DNA of 64,000 bases from Pseudodesulfovibrio sp. (GTDB taxonomy: Bacteria > Desulfobacterota > Desulfovibrionia > Desulfovibrionales > Desulfovibrionaceae). The position numbers and the translations under genes are program-made. Position 1 is the first letter of the stretch, and the number at the start of each line of letters is the position of its first letter. The notes under the pieces were generated by a model that saw only the letters and a program-made list of their open reading frames with translations, was not told where the DNA came from and made no database searches. Below are positions 1 to 7,947 of this stretch, one piece after another. The stretch lies in contig JAEINO010000010.1 of NCBI GenBank assembly GCA_016342345.1, positions 1 through 64,000 of the forward strand, in the 5' to 3' direction.

Positions 1-32
1 CATTTAAGCCGATTATCCAGACAAAGTCGAGA

Positions 33-761
33 CTATTGGTACCCACCGATGGGACGGGCCGTTTTCACCAATATTTCCACGCGCCTGTTCTTGGCCGATT
101 CCATTGGTTTTCCTGCCTCATCCAGAACCGGGAAATTATTCCCGTATGCGGACAGGGAAAACCGCTTGTTTGGCAAACCGGCATCCACTAAAAATGTAAG
201 CACCGACAAGGCCCTGTCGCCCGACAACTGATACGGATTTTCACTGTTATCGGTTTGGTCGGTATATCCGGCCACATTAATGGGAGCCACGGTCTGACTC
301 ATCATGGGGACCAGCCTGTCTATGATAAATTTTCCCTGTTCCGACAACTGACTCCCGCCCGGAACAAAAAGCAGGTTATCGGTAAAGACAAGAGCCACTC
401 CGTCAGGCTTGGCCAGAATGTCGAGATTCTTGTCAAGCTCGGATTTCTTGATTTCCTCGGGCAGGACGTCATCCGGGAACAACAAATCCTTGATACGCTG
501 TTTCTTGTTGAGCACTTCCCACGGCTTGTCCATTAGGTCAACCACCATACGGTCCTTGACGTTTACCCGCCCTGAGCCGCGCTTGTCCAACAAACCAAGG
601 TCTGCTGTGGTCAGGGTCACTGTGGTCAGTATGGCGTTATCCATGGATGCCATGGTCAGGAGCAACACGAAAAAGGTAAGCAGCAAAGTCATGAGATCGG
701 AAAACGTGACCAGCCAGAGGGCCAAAGGCGGACACAGCTCTTTCTTTTTCTTTTTTGCCAT
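33..761 (-). CDS. MotB/OmpA-family stator protein (second paralogue)
   Basis: This 242-residue protein has a basic N-terminus, one membrane helix around residues 12-38 and a C-terminal OmpA-like peptidoglycan-binding domain (about 140-235) with the typical NRRVEI ending. Asp22, in TFSDLMTL, matches the proton-carrying aspartate of MotB. It lies 2 bp downstream of another motB-like gene and is the last gene of a motA-motB-motB operon. In the family, MotB anchors the flagellar stator to peptidoglycan and forms the ion channel with MotA. The OmpA domain is divergent, so it could instead serve a non-flagellar stator-like motor. Family assignment is sure; the partner and motor are inferred. Confidence 0.88.
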   Translation of the reverse strand: MAKKKKKELCPPLALWLVTFSDLMTLLLTFFVLLLTMASMDNAILTTVTLTTADLGLLDKRGSGRVNVKDRMVVDLMDKPWEVLNKKQRIKDLLFPDDVLPEEIKKSELDKNLDILAKPDGVALVFTDNLLFVPGGSQLSEQGKFIIDRLVPMMSQTVAPINVAGYTDQTDNSENPYQLSGDRALSVLTFLVDAGLPNKRFSLSAYGNNFPVLDEAGKPMESAKNRRVEILVKTARPIGGYQ

Positions 762-763
762 GC

Positions 764-1585
764 CTACTCCAATTCAGCCGGAGTGCTGACGTCAAACTCG
801 AATCCGTCCACCTCCATGGTATCAAGGTCTTTTCCTTCCTTTGGAAGCACGTCCATGATCTGTTCGTTCAGTTGGATGGAGCGTTTATCGAGCACGATGT
901 CAACGCGCCGGTTGCGGCGACGGTCCTCCACGGTTTTCTGGGAGTAGTGAGGAGTATATTTGCCAAAGGCCTCCATCCTGAGCATGTCCGGATTCATGCC
1001 ATTGGCCAGCAGGTACTGGTACAGGACAAGAGTCCTGTTCAAGGACAGCTTCCAGGAAAGATCAGGATTCTCGTTGTCGTCTCCGGGCTGATAGTTGAGA
1101 CCCAGTTCATCGCGAAGTTCGGAAGTATGTCCAGCAAGAAGCAATGGATACTGGACCTTCAGAAGCAAGGGAAGAAATGTATCCAATGTAGCGATGCCTT
1201 CAGGCGTCAGGGTTGATCCGGACGGCCCGAAGAGCAGATTGGCGTTGAGAGTCAGAATCTGGACGAATCGGTTGGACCTGAAGTTGATGTCCGCATCCAC
1301 GTTTTCCCATTTCAAGGCTTTGAGCGGCTCAAGATCGCCGGAATCTATAGGACCAGGCTCGACGGTACGTCGAGTGTCAGTCTTGGAAAAGACCTCATAG
1401 CTGGCGTCATGGAACCCGAAAGTACCTATGATAGACCCCAAGGCCACAAGCTTTCGCCTGGAATCGACCGTAGACATGGAAACAAGAAGAATGAAGAACG
1501 TAAGCATCAGCGTCATCACATCCGCGAATGTAATCATCCACGGAGGCATTTCTTCGCAAATGACTGTTTTTTCTTTCTTGGCCAT
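764..1585 (-). CDS. motB: MotB-like flagellar stator protein
   Basis: The protein has 273 residues. The N-terminus carries the PPWMITFADVM motif with the essential channel aspartate at Asp22 inside a single membrane helix. An OmpA-like domain covers roughly residues 110-240 and ends with RRRNRRVDIVLDK. The gene follows motA by 35 bp and precedes a second motB paralogue by 2 bp, so the three are very probably co-transcribed leftward. The protein would anchor the MotA ring to the cell wall. It matches classical MotB better than its neighbour does (PWM.TFADVMTL), so it is the more likely principal partner of MotA. Confidence 0.9.
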   Translation of the reverse strand: MAKKEKTVICEEMPPWMITFADVMTLMLTFFILLVSMSTVDSRRKLVALGSIIGTFGFHDASYEVFSKTDTRRTVEPGPIDSGDLEPLKALKWENVDADINFRSNRFVQILTLNANLLFGPSGSTLTPEGIATLDTFLPLLLKVQYPLLLAGHTSELRDELGLNYQPGDDNENPDLSWKLSLNRTLVLYQYLLANGMNPDMLRMEAFGKYTPHYSQKTVEDRRRNRRVDIVLDKRSIQLNEQIMDVLPKEGKDLDTMEVDGFEFDVSTPAELE

Positions 1586-1620
1586 GACCCGACCCCTCGG
1601 GGCTTATCCATTAAAATCTG

Positions 1621-2382
1621 CTAATCGGAAACAATTCTGTCCTTGGGCGGCAAAAAGCTGTTCAACTTTTCTTCAATGATACGAGGGTTTTCCCCTTTGG
1701 AAATGGACAATATCCCTTCCATTATCATCTCGCGCAACAGAATCTCCTCCTTACTTCGTGCCTTGAGCTTGCCGGACATCGGGTTGAAGACAAGGTTGGC
1801 GAGAATTGCACCGTAAAGCGTGGTCAAAAGAGCCACTGCCATGGCAGGGCCGATGGAAGAAGGGTCGCTCATGGTCTGAAGCATCTGCACCAGACCGATA
1901 ACCGTCCCTATCATGCCCATGGCAGGAGCCAGAACCCCCAGAACTCCCACCACATCGGCACCGGTCCTGTGCCGCTCTTCCAGATAGGACACCTCGGTTT
2001 CAAGGATTTCCTGAATGGTCTGAGGCTCCAGGCCGTCAACCGTAAGCTGAAGACCCTTGCGCATGTAATCGTCATCAATTTCCTTGATCAGTGGTTCCAG
2101 GGACAAAATGCCCTCACGGCGGGCACGGTTGGCGTAGTCCTTGAAACGTTCAATCACATCGGCCGGAGAATCCAGACTGGAAAAAAAGGTATTCTTGATA
2201 ACACCGACCACACCAATGACATAGCTCATGGGGTAGTTGACCAGGGCTGCGCCAATGGTTCCGCCAAGGACAATAAGGAGAGACGGCACGGAAATGAAAA
2301 TGATCAGGCTGGAACCGGTCAAAATAGCCGATAACACCAAGCCGAATGACAGGACGATGCCTATGACGGTTCCTAAATCCAT
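1621..2382 (-). CDS. motA: Flagellar stator protein MotA/PomA
   Basis: This 253-residue membrane protein begins MDLGTVIGIVLSFG, typical of PomA/MotA of the sodium or proton type. It has four predicted membrane helices: two near the N-terminus and two at about 150-175 and 180-205, the latter pair with the conserved LGTVIGLVQM-like segment (here GMIGTVIGLVQML) and AVALLTTLYG. The cytoplasmic loop between helices 2 and 3 is where MotA contacts the rotor. The gene is first in the leftward motA-motB-motB operon. It is clearly a stator subunit; ion specificity cannot be read safely. Confidence 0.93.
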   Translation of the reverse strand: MDLGTVIGIVLSFGLVLSAILTGSSLIIFISVPSLLIVLGGTIGAALVNYPMSYVIGVVGVIKNTFFSSLDSPADVIERFKDYANRARREGILSLEPLIKEIDDDYMRKGLQLTVDGLEPQTIQEILETEVSYLEERHRTGADVVGVLGVLAPAMGMIGTVIGLVQMLQTMSDPSSIGPAMAVALLTTLYGAILANLVFNPMSGKLKARSKEEILLREMIMEGILSISKGENPRIIEEKLNSFLPPKDRIVSD

Positions 2383-2518
2383 ACCTATCCTTTGCCTTGG
2401 CTCTTGTCAGACTGTTCAGGAAAATCAGTTTACCGTGCTCCGAACGTGCAAGAGAGTCACCCGACCCGCCTGTCCTTGTGCCCGTATGCCTTCGCTCTTT
2501 CCGGAACAGCCTCTCTTT

Positions 2519-3235
2519 TTATACCCTTGGGGGACGAACCCCGAAAATCCGTGTTCCTATCCGAACCAATGTCGCCCCCTCCTCCACGGCCGGAACAAAA
2601 TCTCCGGTCATGCCCATGGAAAGATGCGGCAACGCTGTATCCAACTGTCTTTCAAGTGCATCCTTCAACTGCCTAAGCCGGGAAAAAACAGGTCGTGCCA
2701 ACTCCGGTTCATCGAAAAACGGCGGCATTGTCATCAAACCGACAAGTCGAACACCGTCCATTTCCATGACCTCATCGGCCAACCCTGGCAGCACTTCCTC
2801 TGTAATCCCGGACTTTTGCACTTCACCGGCAAGGCTCACCTGAAGAAGAATGTCCTGGACCACTCCGCGCTCCAAGGCCTTTTTATGCAATGCCTGGGCC
2901 AGCTTACGAGAATCCACGCTGTGAACCAAAGCAAAATTGCCGGCAACAAACTTGGCCTTGTTGGACTGCAATCCCCCTATGAAGTGCCAACGCAGGTCGA
3001 GATCCGCCAGATCTTCCTGCTTGCCCATGGCTTCCTGCACATAGCTCTCGCCATAATCAACCTGTCCGGACTGGGCAAGAGCCCGAATATCCGAACCCGG
3101 ATGCAATTTGGAGACAGCTACCAAAGTAATGTCTTCCGGCAACCGGCCAACTCGTCTGGCCGCTTCAGCCAGATCTTCCTTTACCTGGGCCGCACGTTCG
3201 GCCAGTTCATTATTTCTTTCGATCATAAGTCTCAA
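2519..3235 (-). CDS. yggS: YggS-family pyridoxal phosphate homeostasis protein
   Basis: The 238-residue product is a single alanine-racemase-like TIM barrel without the C-terminal racemase domain, the hallmark of YggS/PLPBP. The PLP-binding lysine is in TLVAVSKLHP near residue 44, followed by YGESYVQEA and WHFIGGLQSNKAKF. These proteins bind PLP and buffer vitamin B6 and amino-acid pools rather than catalysing a known reaction. The gene lies upstream of the stator operon on the same strand with a gap of 136 bp. The first codon gives MRLMIERN; the ATG three codons later is possible. Confidence 0.93.
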   Translation of the reverse strand: MRLMIERNNELAERAAQVKEDLAEAARRVGRLPEDITLVAVSKLHPGSDIRALAQSGQVDYGESYVQEAMGKQEDLADLDLRWHFIGGLQSNKAKFVAGNFALVHSVDSRKLAQALHKKALERGVVQDILLQVSLAGEVQKSGITEEVLPGLADEVMEMDGVRLVGLMTMPPFFDEPELARPVFSRLRQLKDALERQLDTALPHLSMGMTGDFVPAVEEGATLVRIGTRIFGVRPPRV

Positions 3236-3788
3236 TGAATCCAGGCCTTAGCTTTCACTTTTCTTTATCGGCCCGATTATTATTTAGTTTAACGAATTAA
3301 TGAAATTATCTTCCAACTGCATTCACAATTGAATGTATAACACGACTTCTCACACTGTAACCACCCGAAATTTCGTCAAAAATGTGAATAAATAAAAAAA
3401 TGCAATTTTTTCACATTTTTATGTCTAGATTTATTCTATAAGCAATCGTTACTCTTGACATTGCCTTTATCGCAAGAACTTTGAGCATTTCATAAAAACC
3501 AATCCCTTTCAAACGCGTGGACACTATTGCAACAACCAATTCAACAGAACCGGATCGCACCTAATCGCTCTGAATATCAATATAAATTCCAAATTTATAA
3601 GCCGTTTACATCGAGTATGAATCAGTTATTCAGGACTTTTGTCTCCTTTTTATGCCACGATTTGCCCATTATCAATAATATAGGAACTTGACGACCTGCC
3701 CCATTAGCGTGCATAGACGGCCCTCAACCAACCAAAGAAACGGACTGGGGTTGCCTATTTCCCCTAAATCCGGCTATGAGTGCCAACT
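3236..3788. other. AT-rich intergenic region upstream of topA
   Basis: About 550 bp between divergent yggS and topA. It is distinctly AT-rich with runs of A and T near 3380-3420. I see no convincing coding sequence, tRNA or hairpin terminator. It must hold promoters for both flanking genes, but no -35/-10 pair stands out. Confidence 0.5.
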
Positions 3789-6206
3789 ATGCCAAAAGAT
3801 TTGATCATCGTTGAGTCCCCTGCCAAGGTGAAGACCATCAGCAAATTCCTGGGTAAAGACTATATTGTCGATGCCTCCGTAGGTCACGTTCGAGACCTGC
3901 CCACCCGCGACCTCGGCGTGGACGAAGAAAACAACTTCGCCCCCCAGTACGAGATCATCAAGGGCAAGGAAGATGTGGTCAAGCGTTTGAAAGCTGCGGC
4001 CAAAAAAGCCGGCACCGTTTACCTGGCTCCTGACCCCGACCGCGAGGGAGAGGCCATTGCATGGCACGTTGCCGAGCTGCTCAAGCCGGTGAACAGCAAC
4101 ATCAGACGCATCCAGTTCAACGAAATTACTGCCCGCGCCGTCAAGGAGGCCCTGGAAAACGCCCAGGATCTCGACAAGAACCTCTTTGACTCCCAGCAGG
4201 CCCGCCGCATTCTGGACAGACTTGTCGGCTATAAGATTTCGCCAATCCTATGGAAAAACGTCAAACGCGGCATTTCCGCCGGACGCGTCCAATCCGTGGC
4301 CCTCAAGATCCTGGTGGAGCGTGAAAAGGAACGTCGCGCCTTCCGGGCTGATGAGTATTGGCCTTTCAAGGTTCTGCTCGAAGGCGCAAACCCGCCGCCC
4401 TTCTGGCTGGAACTGTACAAGCTTTCCGCCAAAACGGTCAAACCCGGCGTCAACCACATTTCCAATCAAACAGAAGCGGAATCCCTCCAAGAGGCCCTTG
4501 AGTCCGGTGAATTTATCGTGGATTCGGTGCAGGAAAAGCAGCGTAAACGCAATCCGTTACCCCCTTACATCACGTCCACCCTTCAGCAGGACGCCAACAG
4601 GCGCATGGGATATTCGGCCAAACGGACCATGTCCATCGCCCAACGGCTGTACGAAGGTGTCGAACTCGGCACTCGCGGCACCACTGCACTGATCACATAT
4701 ATGCGTACCGACTCCGTCCGTATTGCCAAAGACGCACAGGATGCGGCCAAGGAATTGATCTTCGAGAAATTCGGAAGCGACTATTATCCGTCCAAAACAC
4801 GTAATTTCAAGACCAAGGGCAGCGCACAGGATGCGCATGAAGCCGTCCGCCCCGTTGACGTTTCCATCACTCCTGATGACGTAAAGGCCTTCCTGCCCTC
4901 AGAACAGCACAAACTCTACCGCCTCATATGGCAGCGTTTCCTGTCCTCACAGATGGCAGCTGCCACCTTCTGGGACACAGTCGTTCAGGTTCATGCACCA
5001 AAGACCATCTGGCGAGCCAAGGGCGAACGCATGCTCTTCCCCGGCTTCCTGGCAGCCCAGGACAAAGGCAGCAGTGAAAACGACACAGAACTGCCCAAGC
5101 TGGCCGAAGGTGAAGTCCTGAAACTCAACGAGTTAAAGAAAGAACAAAAATTCACCCAGCCTCCGGCACGTTTCTCGGAAGCATCACTGGTCAAGACATT
5201 GGAAGAACTCGGCATCGGCCGACCGTCCACCTATGCAGCCATCATTTCCACACTGCTTGATCGTGAATATGCATGCCAGGAAGAAAAACGCTTTGTCCCC
5301 ACGGAACTGGGTTTTACCGTTTCAGACCAACTCTCCGAACATTTCCAGGCCCTCATGGATGTCACCTTCACGGCACAGATGGAAGGACTGCTCGACGATG
5401 TAGCCTCCGGCAAAAAAGACTGGGCCGACCTGCTCAAGAATTTCGGCGATGATTTCTATCCGACACTCGAAAAAGCCCGCACCGAAATGGCCCGTTCCCA
5501 ACAGGAAACCGACATCAAGTGCGAAAACTGCGGCAAGCCCATGACCATCAAATTCGGCAAAACCGGCGAGTTCCTCGGTTGCACCGGATTCCCAGCTTGT
5601 CGGACCATTAAGAACTTCATTCGTGACGAACAGGGCACCATCCAGATCGTCGAACGCGAAAAGCCTGAAGAAACCGGCGTCAAATGCGAGAAATGCGGCC
5701 GTCCCATGGCCATCAAGCAAAGCAAACGCGGTGAATTCCTCGGCTGTACCGGCTACCCTGATTGCAAGAGCATCGTCAATTTCGAACGTGACGAGGATGG
5801 CAAGATCAAAGTCGTGGAAACGGAAAAGCCCAAGGTCGTCGGGACCTGCCCGGACTGCGGTGGTGAACTTTTGCTCAAGAAGGCCCGCACCGGATCTCGT
5901 TTCATTGCATGTTCCAATTATCCCGACTGCACCCATGCGACCCCCTTCTCCACCGGCGTCCCTTGTCCCCAGGAAGGATGTGACGGAGAACTGGTCGAGA
6001 AATCATCTCGCCGGGGCAAAATCTTCTATTCCTGCTCCACCTATCCCAAATGCGATTATGCGGTCTGGAACTGGCCCATCAACGAGCCCTGTCCCAAATG
6101 CGAACACCCGATCCTCACCCGCAAGACCACCAAGGACAAAGGCGAACACATTGCCTGTCCACAAAAAGGATGCGGATACATCAAGGGTGCTGAAGACGAG
6201 TCATAG
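3789..6206 (+). CDS. topA: DNA topoisomerase I
   Basis: Type IA topoisomerase that relaxes negatively supercoiled DNA. The Toprim domain starts at once (KDLIIVESPAKVKTISKFLG) and includes DPDREGEA. The catalytic tyrosine is Tyr304 in LITYMRTDS. The C-terminus carries five zinc-ribbon modules with CxxC or CxxxxC pairs, such as CENCGKPM...CTGFPAC and CPDCGGEL...CSNYPDC, more than the three of E. coli TopA. I chose the ATG at 3789 because the family starts MPKDL; a GTG three codons upstream is in frame. No strong ribosome-binding site is visible. A dispersed repeat begins 13 bp after the stop. Confidence 0.96.
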   Translation: MPKDLIIVESPAKVKTISKFLGKDYIVDASVGHVRDLPTRDLGVDEENNFAPQYEIIKGKEDVVKRLKAAAKKAGTVYLAPDPDREGEAIAWHVAELLKPVNSNIRRIQFNEITARAVKEALENAQDLDKNLFDSQQARRILDRLVGYKISPILWKNVKRGISAGRVQSVALKILVEREKERRAFRADEYWPFKVLLEGANPPPFWLELYKLSAKTVKPGVNHISNQTEAESLQEALESGEFIVDSVQEKQRKRNPLPPYITSTLQQDANRRMGYSAKRTMSIAQRLYEGVELGTRGTTALITYMRTDSVRIAKDAQDAAKELIFEKFGSDYYPSKTRNFKTKGSAQDAHEAVRPVDVSITPDDVKAFLPSEQHKLYRLIWQRFLSSQMAAATFWDTVVQVHAPKTIWRAKGERMLFPGFLAAQDKGSSENDTELPKLAEGEVLKLNELKKEQKFTQPPARFSEASLVKTLEELGIGRPSTYAAIISTLLDREYACQEEKRFVPTELGFTVSDQLSEHFQALMDVTFTAQMEGLLDDVASGKKDWADLLKNFGDDFYPTLEKARTEMARSQQETDIKCENCGKPMTIKFGKTGEFLGCTGFPACRTIKNFIRDEQGTIQIVEREKPEETGVKCEKCGRPMAIKQSKRGEFLGCTGYPDCKSIVNFERDEDGKIKVVETEKPKVVGTCPDCGGELLLKKARTGSRFIACSNYPDCTHATPFSTGVPCPQEGCDGELVEKSSRRGKIFYSCSTYPKCDYAVWNWPINEPCPKCEHPILTRKTTKDKGEHIACPQKGCGYIKGAEDES

Positions 6207-6218
6207 ACAAACACATTA

Positions 6219-6378
6219 CTAGGGAAGTACTGATTAATTCAATTTTCAGGAAGTGCTGTAGAATTATTCACTGGCAAGGCGCAAGAAAACATAAAGGCCG
6301 ACGCGTACTTCCTGTACGCTAGGATTTGATGTTTTTAAAGCAACGAAGCCAGCGGACAATTATGCAGTGCTTCCCTAG
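6219..6378 (+). repeat. 160-bp terminal-inverted-repeat hairpin element, copy A
   Basis: The element starts CTAGGGAAGTACTG and ends CAGTGCTTCCCTAG, an imperfect terminal inverted repeat that extends inward to about 22 bp. Inside, a second inverted pair (CTGGCAAGGCGCAAG against AAAGCAACGAAGCCAG) flanks a central palindrome, GCGTAC-TTCCT-GTACGC. The whole element can fold into one long hairpin. Close copies lie at 34622, 38707 (inverted) and 40594, and a diverged one at about 45310. This copy sits between the topA stop and a terminator hairpin. Confidence 0.9.
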
Positions 6379-6384
6379 AACAAG

Positions 6385-6414
6385 AAGGGCGCAGTCATCA
6401 GACCGCGCCCTTTT
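6385..6414. terminator. Terminator hairpin between topA and the cytochrome gene
   Basis: Inverted repeat AAGGGCGCaGTC / GACcGCGCCCTT with a 4-base loop, followed on the plus strand by TTCTATTC. It suits the end of topA; the convergent cytochrome gene may also use it. Confidence 0.8.
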
Positions 6415-6436
6415 CTATTCTTTGTCAGATGGATTG

Positions 6437-6988
6437 CTATTGCGCCGCAGCCGCTGCCTTGACCTTGACTATAGGAGCACCAGTGCCGTCAACATTCAGC
6501 TTGATGGCCTGAGCCGCTGCGACCGATTCGGGATCAGACTGGTTGGGATGGCATTTGGCGCAGAAAGTACCCATGTTGCCGCCCTCTTCGGTGGGCAAAA
6601 TCAGATACTTGTAATTGGCATTGGATGGATGCGGGTTGTGACAACTCACGCAGGAGAAAACACCGTCTTTCAACAATTGTCGCGGCACTTTGGTGTAGGT
6701 GGGTGTGACACCAGTCGGATGAGTGGTATGCATGTTGACGGGCAGAATCCCTTCTTCCTCGTTATGGCAGCCGATACACAGGGCATCGATGTCCACGATC
6801 TTTGCGCTCACTCGCGTACGAGCGGGGTTGTCACTGAAAAGCGGTTTCACGCCAACAGCATAATCTCCCTTGGCGTAGTGAGTGCTATGACATTCCATAC
6901 AGTCCATGTCATGGGGCCCGGCAGCAAAGGCGGACGCGGCCATCAATAGAATGCATGCCGTCAGGCACAGCATCAGCAGTCGTTTCAT
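6437..6988 (-). CDS. Periplasmic tetraheme c-type cytochrome
   Basis: The 183-residue precursor has a clear Sec signal peptide (MKRLLMLCLTACILLMAASAFA) and four CxxCH heme-binding motifs: CMECH (30-34), CIGCH (71-75), CVSCH (113-117) and CAKCH (143-147). Extra histidines in HTTH and HNPHP may supply distal ligands. The ending is an Ala/Lys-rich tail. It should be an electron-transfer protein of the periplasm of the doubled-CXXCH/cytochrome c3-like class. It stands alone, with no oxidoreductase gene beside it, so its partners are unknown. The motif spacing differs from classical tetraheme cytochrome c3. Confidence 0.9.
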   Translation of the reverse strand: MKRLLMLCLTACILLMAASAFAAGPHDMDCMECHSTHYAKGDYAVGVKPLFSDNPARTRVSAKIVDIDALCIGCHNEEEGILPVNMHTTHPTGVTPTYTKVPRQLLKDGVFSCVSCHNPHPSNANYKYLILPTEEGGNMGTFCAKCHPNQSDPESVAAAQAIKLNVDGTGAPIVKVKAAAAAQ

Positions 6989-7245
6989 TGCATACTCCCT
7001 CTTGAGTGTGATGTACTTCCCTCAAACAATCCCGTGTGCGATTTGCCCCCGCACCATGGACCTGTTTTTATTCCATTAGAAGCCATTATATTCCCATGCA
7101 TTAAAAGTCAAAGCTATGAAAAAATAATGCCACATGTATCTATCGGACAAATAAATGAAAAGTTTACCCCCCCCCATGAGCACAAAAAAATGTACTGAAC
7201 AGGATTTTCTGGATTGTTGAACGAAAAATCAGTAGTTGGACTTGC

Positions 7246-7938
7246 ATGATGAAAATGAACCCGAAACCAGCGGACGTTGTTGCTGCGTCAAAAAAACTGA
7301 GACGCCCCGTTGAACCGGAACAGGCCGAGCTTCTGGCCGAGTACCTGAACCAGCTTGTCAAATGGAACAAGAAAATGAATCTGGTCGGGCCATCTGACTG
7401 GAAAACCATTTTCGACACACTGGTGGTGGACAGTCTGTTTCTGGCCGACTTCATGACCGGCCTCGACCTCCCGGACAAGCCGCTGTGCCTTGATCTCGGA
7501 GCCGGGGCAGGACTACCGGGCATACCACTCCGAACCCTTTGGCAAAAGGGAGACTATTGGCTGGTGGAAATCCGGGATAAACGGGCCATGTTCATGCGTT
7601 CGGTACTCGGCAAGCTCAACCTGCCCGGAACCAGCGTTTTTCACGGCAAGGCAGAGGACGCCCTGGAACGACTGACCGAATCCGGGTGCGAATCCAGTGC
7701 GGACGTCATTCTCAGCCGGGCATTCATGCCATGGCCCAAACTGCTCGATTTCATCCACCCCATGCTCCGCAATGAAGACTCGCGCTGCGGCGTGGCGATC
7801 ATTCTCGCCAACACGCCGCCTCCCGCAGAATCCGAACTCCCCAAGGGGTGGATTCTGGACAACCCGGCAAGCTATCCGGCAGCGAAAAGGAAACGATTTT
7901 TCTGGTCACTAAGGCCTGTTCCCAATTCAAGAGGATAA
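7246..7938 (+). CDS. rsmG: 16S rRNA 7-methylguanosine-527 methyltransferase
   Basis: The 230-residue protein matches RsmG (GidB). The SAM-binding motif I is LCLDLGAGAGLPGIPL at about residues 84-99, preceded by KWNKKMNLVGPSDW, the family's N-terminal signature. RsmG methylates G527 of 16S rRNA, and its loss gives low-level streptomycin resistance. The start ATG at 7246 has a weak TTGGA upstream; another ATG follows directly. It ends 9 bp before the convergent tex gene. The usual parA-parB neighbours of rsmG are absent here. Confidence 0.92.
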   Translation: MMKMNPKPADVVAASKKLRRPVEPEQAELLAEYLNQLVKWNKKMNLVGPSDWKTIFDTLVVDSLFLADFMTGLDLPDKPLCLDLGAGAGLPGIPLRTLWQKGDYWLVEIRDKRAMFMRSVLGKLNLPGTSVFHGKAEDALERLTESGCESSADVILSRAFMPWPKLLDFIHPMLRNEDSRCGVAIILANTPPPAESELPKGWILDNPASYPAAKRKRFFWSLRPVPNSRG

Positions 7939-7947
7939 TCCTGCCAC

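Noticed and set aside
5322-5936. 204-codon minus-strand ORF over topA zinc ribbons
   Set aside because: Shadow ORF caused by the repetitive zinc-ribbon codons; no ribosome-binding site or family.
6326-6949. Plus-strand ORF starting in repeat copy A (MMFLKQRSQRTIMQC...)
   Set aside because: It is antisense to the tetraheme cytochrome; its start lies in the repeat, and near-identical N-termini at 34730 and 40701 come only from the other repeat copies.
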